NCBI GenBank assembly: GCA_003235605.1
Contig: QJVU01000754.1
Coordinates: 1 to 7,066, forward strand
Direction: 5' to 3'
Length of the DNA stretch: 7,066 bases
Source of the DNA: Planctomycetota bacterium
GTDB taxonomy: Bacteria > Planctomycetota > UBA1135 > UBA2386
Shown here: positions 1-6,306 of the stretch, one piece after another
Position numbering within the stretch: the stretch's first letter is position 1
Layout: each line of letters begins with the position of its first letter
Made by a program: the position numbers and the translations under genes
The notes under the pieces: model-generated
The model's input: the letters and a program-made list of their open reading frames with translations, nothing else
Told to the model about the DNA's origin: nothing
Databases searched by the model: none

Positions 1-42
1 GTCTAGCTTTGTGTTCGTCGCGAGAGCCAATGCGCAATCACC

Positions 43-1611
43 GTGCCCGGGACCGAAAACGAGCCGGAAGCAAGGCTAGGATGGTCTTCCCACAGGACGG
101 AACAGCACGCCAACGTCGAGCAAGGTGTCACCATCAGACTGACGGCTAGAGTCATCGTTCTTCTGGTCATTACCGTCGCCGCGATGTTCGTTGTCGACGG
201 GTACTGGGATCACTCCACCGATCGGGCCCAGGCGCGCGAGAACCTGGACCGGGTCGCACGGCACCTCGGTGGCGCGCTCAGCGCGCTCGTGGAGCATGTC
301 TGGTCCAACGAGGGTGCGGAGAACGCCGTTTCCCTGCTCCGGGATGCAAACGAGCGCCATCCCAGCATTGCGTTGAGATGGGTGTGGCTCGACGCCACGC
401 CTGGAGATCCCCAGGCAGCTCGGATCTCCAACGGCCCCGAGATCGCGGCGAGCATCAAGGCCAAGAGGTCGATCGAAGACAGACAGATCAGCCCCCCGAA
501 GCTGTACACGTACGTGCCAGCCAAGATCCCGGGAAGCCGCGCCGGCGCGATCGAGCTCGCGCAATCCCTGGAATCACTCGATGCTCGGACGACACAGACC
601 TTGCGGCGATTGGTGGTATTGCTCGTAGGCCTGCTCGTGGCCAGCGCCGGTACGATCCTCCTGATCGGCATCTACTTCGTTGGACGTCCACTCCAGCTGC
701 TGAAGAACAAGGCGGACAGGGCGGGCACGGGAGATCTCTCGGGGCCGCTGGACCTGCCCGGCAAGGCAGAGTTGTCCGAGCTGGCTGCAGCGCTCAACAG
801 CATGTGCGAGCGCCTCGGCGAATCCAGAAGGAGGCTCGAGGCCGAGAGCGCCGCCAAGGTGGATGCTCTCGAACAGGCGCGGCACACGGACAGGCTGCGA
901 ACCGTCGGTCGGCTGGCGTCCGGAATAGCCCATGAGCTGGGCACACCTCTGAACGTCGTGTCTGGACGAGCCGCAATGATCGCCCGGCACGACCTCGATC
1001 CGGACCAGGTCCGTGACAGCGCCGGGATCATCCTCTCACAGGCGGACAGGATGACCGAGATCATCCGTCAGCTTCTCAGCTTTGCGAGACGTCGGTCGGC
1101 CGAAAAAAGCCCGCGCCGACTCACCGAGATCGCGCAGCAGGCCAAGGAGCTCGTGGAGCCGGTCGCCGCAAAGAGCGGTGTCCGGGTCGTCTTGGAGGCA
1201 CCCCGAAACGGCGACAGCAACGGCTTGTACGCCCTCTGCAACCCAGCCGAGATCCAGCAGGTGCTCATCAACCTGATCGTCAACGCGATCCAAGCCTCGT
1301 CAGCAGACGGCGAGGTACGCATCAGGCTGTCTTTCGAGCAGGCCTCCCGGCGCCCAGGACAACCGGACGCGCTCGGTTCCGGAAGTGTGTGTGTCGCAGT
1401 GTCCGATCAGGGCGCTGGCATCGAAGACGAGGACCTGCCACACGTCTTCGAGCCTTTCTTCACCACGAAGGGCATCGGTGAGGGCACCGGCCTCGGACTC
1501 TCCATCGTGCACGGCATCGTGGAAGACCACGGTGGCTGGATAACGGTCGAGAGCAGTGTCGGTCGTGGGAGTTGCTTCACTGTTCACCTTCCCCCGGCGG
1601 ACAGGAAATGA
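43..1611 (+). CDS. Membrane sensor histidine kinase, NtrB-like (partner of the NtrC-type regulator)
   Basis: A 522-residue inner-membrane kinase that should autophosphorylate on histidine and pass phosphate to the regulator encoded directly downstream. Visible parts in order: polar N-tail (1-35), membrane helix (about 36-53), periplasmic sensor region (about 54-188) that I do not recognise as a named domain, second helix (about 190-212), HAMP linker (about 212-260), a short charged coiled coil, then the dimerisation helix with the H-box GIAHELGTPLN and phospho-acceptor His297. The ATPase domain has its N-box (Asn410, Asn414), G1 (DQGAGI, 455-460), F-box (EPFFTTKG, 470-477) and G2 (GTGLGLSI, 481-488), so the catalytic core is complete. 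HELGTPLN kinases commonly pair with sigma54 activators (family knowledge). The start is uncertain: the frame is closed by a TAG at 4-6 and the only plausible initiator before the first helix is GTG at 43, which lacks a clear ribosome site. The stop overlaps the next gene's ATG, indicating an operon. The signal sensed is unknown. Confidence 0.95.
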   Translation: MPGTENEPEARLGWSSHRTEQHANVEQGVTIRLTARVIVLLVITVAAMFVVDGYWDHSTDRAQARENLDRVARHLGGALSALVEHVWSNEGAENAVSLLRDANERHPSIALRWVWLDATPGDPQAARISNGPEIAASIKAKRSIEDRQISPPKLYTYVPAKIPGSRAGAIELAQSLESLDARTTQTLRRLVVLLVGLLVASAGTILLIGIYFVGRPLQLLKNKADRAGTGDLSGPLDLPGKAELSELAAALNSMCERLGESRRRLEAESAAKVDALEQARHTDRLRTVGRLASGIAHELGTPLNVVSGRAAMIARHDLDPDQVRDSAGIILSQADRMTEIIRQLLSFARRRSAEKSPRRLTEIAQQAKELVEPVAAKSGVRVVLEAPRNGDSNGLYALCNPAEIQQVLINLIVNAIQASSADGEVRIRLSFEQASRRPGQPDALGSGSVCVAVSDQGAGIEDEDLPHVFEPFFTTKGIGEGTGLGLSIVHGIVEDHGGWITVESSVGRGSCFTVHLPPADRK

Positions 1612-2975
1612 ACGGCCACGTCCTCGTCGTGGATGACGACAGCGAAATGCGCAACCTCCTGGCGGCGGACCTGGGACTGCGCGGTTTCGTGGTGACCACC
1701 GCCGGGACCGCCGACGAGGCTCTCGTGCTGCTCCGGGAACACGCCTTCGATGTGGTCCTCGCCGATGTCTTCATGCCTGGTATGAACGGCGTCGAATTGT
1801 GCGGCCGCATCGTGGCCAACAGCCCGGACGTTCCGGTCGTGATCATGACGGCCTTCGGTAGCGTCGAGACGGCGGTGCAGTCTCTTCGGGCCAACGCATT
1901 CGACTTTGTCACCAAGCCCGTGGACACGGAGCTCCTGGCTTTGAGCCTGCAGCGGGCCGTGGAGCATCACCGACTCTCCGAGAGAGTCCGACTGCTCAGT
2001 CACCCCGTCGACGCACTGGAAGACTTCGAGGACCTGCTCGGAAAGAGCCCCAGAATGCTGGAGCTCAGGCAACAGATCCTGAGGATCGCGGATACTGATG
2101 CCTCCGTCTTGATCGTTGGCGAGAGCGGAACGGGAAAGGAGCTGGCTGCCCGCGAACTCTGCAAGCACAGCCGGCGCAAGGACGAACCCTTCGTGACCGT
2201 GAACTGCGCCGCGCTGCCACATGCGCTCTTGGAGGCTGAGCTGTTCGGCCATGCACGGGGCGCCTTCACCGATGCGCGCAACGCCCGAAAAGGCCTGTTC
2301 GTGGAAGCCCACCACGGGACCCTGTTCCTGGACGAGCTCGGCGAAATCCCCATGGATCTCCAGCCCAAGCTCCTGCGGGCCATTGAGAGCCGGAAGATCC
2401 GCCCGATCGGATCGAACAGCGAGACCGTGGTAGACGTGCGCCTGTTGGCCGCGACCAACCGGGACCTTGCGGAAGCCGTGGCGGCGGGACAGTTTCGCGA
2501 GGACCTCTACTACCGAGTCAACGTGGTGAAACTGTCCCTACCGCCGCTCCGGGAACGCGGCGCAGACACGCTGGAGCTGGCCCAGCACTTCCTGGCCATG
2601 TTCGCGGACCGCCACAGGAAGGCGGTCACCAGCATCTCCCAGGAAGCCTCCCGCAGGTTGCTCGATTACCAATGGCCAGGCAACGTGCGAGAGCTCCGCA
2701 ACGCCATCGAGTCCGCTGTCGTGCTGACGGCGCATTCGCAGCTCACCATGGCGGACCTGCCAGAGAGCATCCGGGAGTACCAGGCGATGGACTTGCGGGA
2801 GGACGGTGCTCCCGCCTCCCGCCTCATCACGCTCCACGAGCTGGAGCGCCGATACATCCTGCAGGTCCTGCAGTCGGTGGGGGGCAACAAGTCCCAGGCC
2901 GCGGAGATCCTCGGACTGGACCGCAAGACCCTGTACCGCAAGCTCCAGCGCTACGGCGAGGGATCCACAGGCTAG
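1608..2975 (+). CDS. NtrC-family sigma54-dependent response regulator
   Basis: A 455-residue transcription activator whose receiver domain is phosphorylated by the upstream kinase and whose AAA+ domain then drives open-complex formation by sigma54 RNA polymerase. Receiver (about 3-118): acidic pocket D9-D11, phospho-acceptor Asp53 in LADVFMPG, Thr81 and Lys103. AAA+ domain (about 143-372): Walker A GESGTGKE (171-178), sigma54-contact loop as GAFTDA (218-223; the textbook form is GAFTGA), Walker B LFLDELGE (239-246), arginine-finger region FREDLYYRVN (296-305) and WPGNVRELRN (356-365). The C-terminus (about 408-450) is a Fis-type helix-turn-helix with GGNKSQAAEILGL and RKTLYRKL. Length and domain order are normal for the family. 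I chose the ATG at 1608 because it overlaps the kinase stop as ATGA, follows an AGGAA stretch, and puts VLVVDDD at the usual distance from the N-terminus. An upstream TTG at 1572 in the same frame would only add residues inside the kinase gene. The regulated genes are not identifiable here. Confidence 0.96.
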   Translation: MNGHVLVVDDDSEMRNLLAADLGLRGFVVTTAGTADEALVLLREHAFDVVLADVFMPGMNGVELCGRIVANSPDVPVVIMTAFGSVETAVQSLRANAFDFVTKPVDTELLALSLQRAVEHHRLSERVRLLSHPVDALEDFEDLLGKSPRMLELRQQILRIADTDASVLIVGESGTGKELAARELCKHSRRKDEPFVTVNCAALPHALLEAELFGHARGAFTDARNARKGLFVEAHHGTLFLDELGEIPMDLQPKLLRAIESRKIRPIGSNSETVVDVRLLAATNRDLAEAVAAGQFREDLYYRVNVVKLSLPPLRERGADTLELAQHFLAMFADRHRKAVTSISQEASRRLLDYQWPGNVRELRNAIESAVVLTAHSQLTMADLPESIREYQAMDLREDGAPASRLITLHELERRYILQVLQSVGGNKSQAAEILGLDRKTLYRKLQRYGEGSTG

Positions 2976-2982
2976 TCCCTTG

Positions 2983-4464
2983 TCAGGGTTGGAGCTTGAC
3001 CGCGACATAGCGCGTGTAAGCTCCGTCCTTCACCAGCAGGAGAACCGAGCCGGTCTTTGCTGCCTGTTCCACGGCCCGATGGAAGTCCTCCGCGGAGGTG
3101 ACGGACTGCCGGTTCACCTCCTGGATCAACATGCCTCTCTGCAGCCCGGCGAGCTCCGCTACGGACCCCCGCCGGACCTCTGTCACCAGAACCCCCTTCT
3201 CCCCGACATAGCCCATCTGCCTTGCGAGGTTCGGGTCCAACGTCTGGATGGTGATGCCGAGCGACTCAGTCGGCGTGGTGTTCGCGGCAGCTATGGTCTC
3301 CGGGAGCTTGCCGAGGGTCACTGACAACGTCATCTCTTTGCCGTCCCGCAGCACCGTGAGCCGCTTGGTGGCACCGGGCTCCATCAGGGATACGCGGTTG
3401 CGGAACTCAGCCATGCGCTCGCAAGGCTTGCCGTCCAGCCCCACGATCACGTCGCCCCGCCGAATCCCCGCCTTCTCCGCCGGCGTACCCTCGTTTACCT
3501 GTGCTACCAGGACCCCGGTGGCACGCCCGAGCCGGAAGTTCTTGGCGAGCTCCGGCGTGACATCCTGGATCAGGACTCCCAGGTAGCCACGCGTCACGGA
3601 GCCGTGCTCAATCAACTGCTTGCTGATCAAGCGGGCCATGTTGGCCGGTATCGCAAAGCCGATGCCCATGTAGCCACCGCCATGGCCAAAGATGGCGGTG
3701 TTCATGCCCACCACCGCACCGTCCATGTTCACCAGGGGCCCACCCGAGTTGCCCGGGTTGATCGCGGCATCGGTCTGGATGAAGTTGTCGTAATCGGTCA
3801 GACCGACCGTGCTCCGTCCCTTGGCGCTGACGATGCCGGCGGTGACGGTATGGGTCAGGCCGAACGGGTTGCCGACTGCAAGGACCCACTCGCCTACCTC
3901 CAAGGCATCAGAGTCGCCGAAGTCGAGGGTCGGCAGGTCCTTCGCAGCCACCTTGATCACCGCGACATCGGAATGGACATCGGTACCTACGGTCTTCGCA
4001 TCGAACTCACGACCGTCCTGCAGCTTGACCGTGACCTTGTCCGCATCCCGGACCACGTGGTTGTTGGTCAGGATGTAGCCGTCCTGAGAGATGATGAACC
4101 CGGAGCCTTGACCGACGACGTGACGCTGGGGGACGTCAGACGGTTGGAAACGCCGTCCGGGCTGACTGGGCTGACCAAAGAACTGCCGAAAGAGATCGTT
4201 GCCAAAAGGGTCGAGTCCTTCGCTGTCGGGAAAGGACAGCTGCGGCACCGCCTGCTGGAGGGTCTTGTCAGTGCGCACGAAAACAACCGCAGGGGACACC
4301 TTCCTCGCAATCCGGGTGAACGCCTCGGTCACACGGACGCTGCTTTCCCGCGCCGGCCCTGAGGAGTGGATCCTCGTGACGACTCGATGACCGTTCATTA
4401 ATGCTGTGACGCTCAGGACGCCAATGGCCGCCGCGCCGTAGATGACCTTGCCGAGAGTCTGCAT
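2983..4464 (-). CDS. htrA: HtrA/DegP-family periplasmic serine protease with two PDZ domains
   Basis: A 493-residue envelope quality-control protease/chaperone that degrades misfolded periplasmic proteins (family knowledge). The N-terminus has a basic residue then a hydrophobic stretch (about 8-23) acting as signal peptide or membrane anchor; no lipobox is seen and cleavage is unclear. The trypsin-like domain carries a complete catalytic triad: His136 in TNNHVV, Asp166 in HSDVAVI and Ser240 in GNSGGP. The spacings of 30 and 74 residues match the family closely. Between about 67 and 115 lies a Gln/Pro/Phe-rich loop equivalent to the family's LA loop. PDZ1 spans about 290-385 (carboxylate-binding GYLGV near 293) and PDZ2 about 398-487, the normal DegP/DegQ/MucD plan. 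The ATG at 4462-4464 is well supported by an AAGGAGG ribosome site 5 nt upstream. The gene converges on the response regulator with 7 bp between stop codons. DegP, DegQ and MucD cannot be told apart from this sequence alone, so the symbol denotes the family. Confidence 0.97.
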   Translation of the reverse strand: MQTLGKVIYGAAAIGVLSVTALMNGHRVVTRIHSSGPARESSVRVTEAFTRIARKVSPAVVFVRTDKTLQQAVPQLSFPDSEGLDPFGNDLFRQFFGQPSQPGRRFQPSDVPQRHVVGQGSGFIISQDGYILTNNHVVRDADKVTVKLQDGREFDAKTVGTDVHSDVAVIKVAAKDLPTLDFGDSDALEVGEWVLAVGNPFGLTHTVTAGIVSAKGRSTVGLTDYDNFIQTDAAINPGNSGGPLVNMDGAVVGMNTAIFGHGGGYMGIGFAIPANMARLISKQLIEHGSVTRGYLGVLIQDVTPELAKNFRLGRATGVLVAQVNEGTPAEKAGIRRGDVIVGLDGKPCERMAEFRNRVSLMEPGATKRLTVLRDGKEMTLSVTLGKLPETIAAANTTPTESLGITIQTLDPNLARQMGYVGEKGVLVTEVRRGSVAELAGLQRGMLIQEVNRQSVTSAEDFHRAVEQAAKTGSVLLLVKDGAYTRYVAVKLQP

Positions 4465-4469
4465 CGCAT

Positions 4470-4476
4470 CCTCCTT
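4470..4476 (-). promoter_or_regulatory. Strong Shine-Dalgarno site for the HtrA-family gene
   Basis: On the minus strand this reads AAGGAGG, complementary to the 3' end of 16S rRNA, and ends 5 nt before the ATG at 4464. It is the clearest ribosome site in the window and fixes the protease start. The other complete genes have weak or ambiguous sites, so this gene is probably translated efficiently (inference). Confidence 0.85.
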
Positions 4477-4487
4477 GTGGATTCTGT

Positions 4488-4507
4488 CTGGGTCTTTTCT
4501 TTCCCAG
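4488..4507. repeat. Short inverted repeat in the htrA leader region
   Basis: CTGGG at 4488-4492 and CCCAG at 4503-4507 are perfect 5-nt inverted arms separated by 10 nt. On the minus (htrA coding) strand the spacer is purine-only and A-rich. It lies 24-43 bp upstream of the htrA ATG, within the likely leader or core promoter. It could be a weak RNA hairpin, an operator or chance; five-base arms are common by chance. Confidence 0.3.
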
Positions 4508-4559
4508 TTCTACGTTGCTCCGTCGTGGACGCTCCCAAAGAGATCGCCGCGGTGCTCCT

Positions 4560-4574
4560 GTGGCGTAACGCCAC
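4560..4574. promoter_or_regulatory. Perfect 15-bp palindrome between the methyltransferase and htrA (candidate operator)
   Basis: The arms GTGGCGT and ACGCCAC are perfect inverted repeats around one central base (4567). The site is about 96 bp upstream of the htrA ATG and 13 bp beyond the methyltransferase stop on the minus strand. No T-run follows on the minus strand, which argues against an intrinsic terminator, and a one-base loop would force a folded RNA to open its inner pairs. The dyad symmetry and distance suit a dimeric regulator binding upstream of a promoter. Which regulator binds, if any, is not shown; the neighbouring NtrC-type protein is only one candidate. Confidence 0.5.
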
Positions 4575-4587
4575 GCTCCCGAGCACT

Positions 4588-5277
4588 TCAGCGTGTTCGA
4601 ACTCCGACCACGATTTCGACGGGCACCCACATGTGCCGCACATCGGCATGCTCGATCATGAAACCGGCCTCCTCGAGAGCGCGGCGCACATGGATCGGAC
4701 GGCAGTCAACGAGGTTGGGGAAGTGACGGTGCGTCCACTCGAAAGCCATGACCGCGAATCCACGCTTGCCCTCCTTGGAGACGGCCACAACGCACAGCCG
4801 CCCGCCAACACGCAGCACCCGGCTGCACTCTGCGAGCACCACCGGAATGTCCGGGGTGTCGAAGAGCTCCAGGGCGAAGCTCATGAAGACCCCGTCCATC
4901 GACGCAGACTCGTACGGCAAACGCTCCGCGTCTCCGCAGGTCAGTCGTACCTGACCCGCTACACCCTGTTCCGTAGCAAGCTTGGCGGCCAGAGAGCACA
5001 TTCTCTCCGACAGGTCGATGCCATGAACCCGCCCGGACGGTCCCACCATGCGCGCCAACTCCACGATGCTGTGTCCGGTGCCGAAACCGATCTCGAGAAT
5101 GCTCTGCCCGGACCTTGGAGCCAGAAACCGGAGCCCTGCCTCCCGCATCGGGCGCTCGGACCGCTCCGCGAGCAAGTCATAGACCTTCGCGATCTTGTTG
5201 TAGAAGGCCCTCGTCTCGTCCTTGGTCTGGAACACCCGCAGGACATCCGCGGGACGCTCGGGGTTGCTGTCGTTCAT
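4588..5277 (-). CDS. Class I SAM-dependent methyltransferase, UbiE/type-11-like
   Basis: A 229-residue soluble methyltransferase. The Rossmann-like SAM site is clear: motif I ILEIGFGTGH (60-69), the acidic residue Asp88 in GIDLS that should bind the SAM ribose, GDAERLPY (115-122), and the post-motif segment ECSRVLRVGGRL (150-161). The N-terminal FYNKIAKVYD (25-34) resembles the opening of UbiE/COQ5-like quinone methyltransferases, but I do not see enough to assign the quinone substrate, and many type-11 enzymes share this look. The C-terminal HFPNLVDCRPIHVRRALEEA region (185-204) may be a subfamily substrate-side motif. The ATG at 5275-5277 was chosen because it begins just before the conserved region. 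A TTG at 5328 would add 17 residues and overlap the divergent promoter. There is no strong ribosome site before the ATG. The gene is transcribed divergently from the SpoIIAA-HEAT gene and lies 123 bp upstream of htrA on the same strand, so limited read-through is possible. Confidence 0.93.
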   Translation of the reverse strand: MNDSNPERPADVLRVFQTKDETRAFYNKIAKVYDLLAERSERPMREAGLRFLAPRSGQSILEIGFGTGHSIVELARMVGPSGRVHGIDLSERMCSLAAKLATEQGVAGQVRLTCGDAERLPYESASMDGVFMSFALELFDTPDIPVVLAECSRVLRVGGRLCVVAVSKEGKRGFAVMAFEWTHRHFPNLVDCRPIHVRRALEEAGFMIEHADVRHMWVPVEIVVGVRTR

Positions 5278-5301
5278 GAGGTATCTCGCAGCTGCCAAAC
5301 A

Positions 5302-5329
5302 TTGACACTCCACTTGAACGCGGGACAAT
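5302..5329 (+). promoter_or_regulatory. Sigma70-like promoter for the SpoIIAA-HEAT gene
   Basis: A perfect -35 hexamer TTGACA (5302-5307) is followed by a 16-nt spacer and a partial -10 hexamer GACAAT (5324-5329; 4 of 6 consensus bases, including the A at position 2 and the final T). Transcription would start near 5336, leaving a short leader of roughly 13 to 28 nt depending on the start codon. No comparably good promoter is visible on the minus strand for the methyltransferase; a weak TTGTCC candidate overlaps the same stretch. Confidence 0.6.
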
Positions 5330-5348
5330 CCACGGGATTGAGGACTTG

Positions 5349-5359
5349 GTGGGACCCAC
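5349..5359. promoter_or_regulatory. 11-bp palindrome at the start of the SpoIIAA-HEAT gene
   Basis: GTGGG and CCCAC are perfect inverted arms around a single A at 5354. The palindrome ends 4 bp before the ATG at 5364 and contains the alternative in-frame GTG start at 5349. Its position just downstream of the predicted transcription start would suit a repressor site, but arms this short can arise by chance in GC-rich DNA. Confidence 0.3.
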
Positions 5360-5363
5360 AGCC

Positions 5364-6251
5364 ATGACCATAGAGATCCAGCTCGAGGAGCGGGGAGTCC
5401 TTTGGGTGCGAGCTTCGGGAAAGCTGGCGAGCGCAGACTACGAGGAGTTCGTCCCGGTTGTCGACGAACTGATCGCCGAACACGGCAGGGCCAGCATTCT
5501 GTTCGAGATGCACGACTTTCACGGCTGGACGGCCGGAGCCCTCTGGAGCGACCTGGCGTTCGGAATCAAGCACTTCCATGACATCGATCGGCTTGCCCTG
5601 GTGGGCGAGAAGCTGTGGCAGCGGGGCATTGCGCTCTTCTGTCGCCCGTTCACCCGGGCCCGTATCCGGTATTTCCCGGCCGAGCAGCTGGACGATGCGC
5701 GGGAGTGGCTGCACAAGGGACTGGAGCAGACCGCCAACCAGGGTCCGCTGCAGCTCCCTGGCGCACCGGAGAACGTCGCCAAGCTGATGGTGGCACTGGG
5801 CAGCGGCGATGGAGCCGAGCGGCTACGGGCGCGGGACGAGCTCGTGAAGATGGGGGCCGCGGCCACCGACTACCTGGTCCGCGCAGCGCAGGACGGACAC
5901 ACGCAGCTGCGCCTGGAGGCCACGCAGGCACTGGCAGAGATCGCCGACCCGAGCTCCGCGGAGATGCTGGCCGGTCAGTTCGAAGACGCATTCGAGATCG
6001 GTTGGGCAGCCGCCGAAGGGTTGAAGAAGCTCGGCCGCAAGGGTGCCAGCGCCGCGCTGCACCGGCTGCTCGAACACCCGAGCTCGCCTGGAGTACGAGT
6101 ATCCGCACACCACGCGCTCCGCCACATGCAGGACCCGAACGTCCGGCACGCGGTAGCCCCCGTCGTCGCAGCGCTGGCGGACACGGCCCCCGTCGGGGAA
6201 GGACCAGTGGCGGCAGTGGCAGCCCTGGAACGACTCCGTCAGCTGGAGTAG
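5364..6251 (+). CDS. SpoIIAA-like (STAS-related) domain protein with C-terminal HEAT repeats
   Basis: A 295-residue protein with no signal peptide or membrane helix, so probably cytosolic. Residues 1-118 match the SpoIIAA-like family (PF11964 type) by recall: a beta strand with GVLWVRASGKL, then DYEEFVPVVDELI, FEMHDFHGWT (47-56), ALWSDLAFGIKHF (59-71), DRLALVGEKLW (75-85) and PFTRARIRYF (95-104). Known members are usually only about 120 residues. Here a linker (about 119-135) leads to an alpha-helical, Ala/Leu-rich array (about 136-295) of roughly four HEAT-type repeats, for example LRARDELVKMGAAATDYLV and LRLEATQALAEIADPSS. HEAT arrays typically bind protein partners, so a binding or regulatory role is likelier than catalysis (inference). 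The start is ambiguous: ATG at 5364 fits the domain boundary and has a G-rich stretch about 9 nt upstream, whereas GTG at 5349 has GAGGA 4 nt upstream and adds five residues. The gene is divergent from the methyltransferase. Function unknown. Confidence 0.9.
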   Translation: MTIEIQLEERGVLWVRASGKLASADYEEFVPVVDELIAEHGRASILFEMHDFHGWTAGALWSDLAFGIKHFHDIDRLALVGEKLWQRGIALFCRPFTRARIRYFPAEQLDDAREWLHKGLEQTANQGPLQLPGAPENVAKLMVALGSGDGAERLRARDELVKMGAAATDYLVRAAQDGHTQLRLEATQALAEIADPSSAEMLAGQFEDAFEIGWAAAEGLKKLGRKGASAALHRLLEHPSSPGVRVSAHHALRHMQDPNVRHAVAPVVAALADTAPVGEGPVAAVAALERLRQLE

Positions 6252-6306
6252 GAGCTCCTCCCAGGAGGGGACCGAGCACCCCCCCGCGAACCTCGGCCCG
6301 CGGTCG

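Noticed and set aside
1572..1607. Upstream TTG start adding 12 residues to the response regulator
   Set aside because: The added residues lie wholly inside the kinase gene and are not receiver-domain sequence; the ATG at 1608 with ATGA overlap is the normal coupled start.
2977..2988. Small hairpin CCCT-tgtc-AGGG between the convergent regulator and protease genes
   Set aside because: The stem is only 4 bp and has no T-tract on either side; it is too weak to call a terminator.
3604..4362. Plus-strand open frame (252 codons) opposite the protease
   Set aside because: It is a shadow of the htrA coding frame, which has an intact catalytic triad, two PDZ domains and a strong ribosome site; the antisense translation is low-complexity.
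4465..4587. Sigma54 (-24/-12) promoter upstream of htrA
   Set aside because: I searched the minus strand for GG-N10-GC with TGGCAC/TTGC context and found no acceptable match; no convincing sigma70 pair was seen either.
4477..5367. Long plus-strand open frame (296 codons) opposite the methyltransferase
   Set aside because: It is antisense to a gene with complete SAM-binding motifs, its translation shows no recognisable domain, and GC-rich coding DNA often leaves the opposite strand open.
6252..6306. Possible bidirectional terminator between the SpoIIAA-HEAT gene and nhaD
   Set aside because: The 55-bp gap has short GC-rich inverted pieces (for example CTCCT and AGGAG around a 3-nt loop) but no stem longer than 5 bp and no T-run, so an intrinsic terminator cannot be supported.
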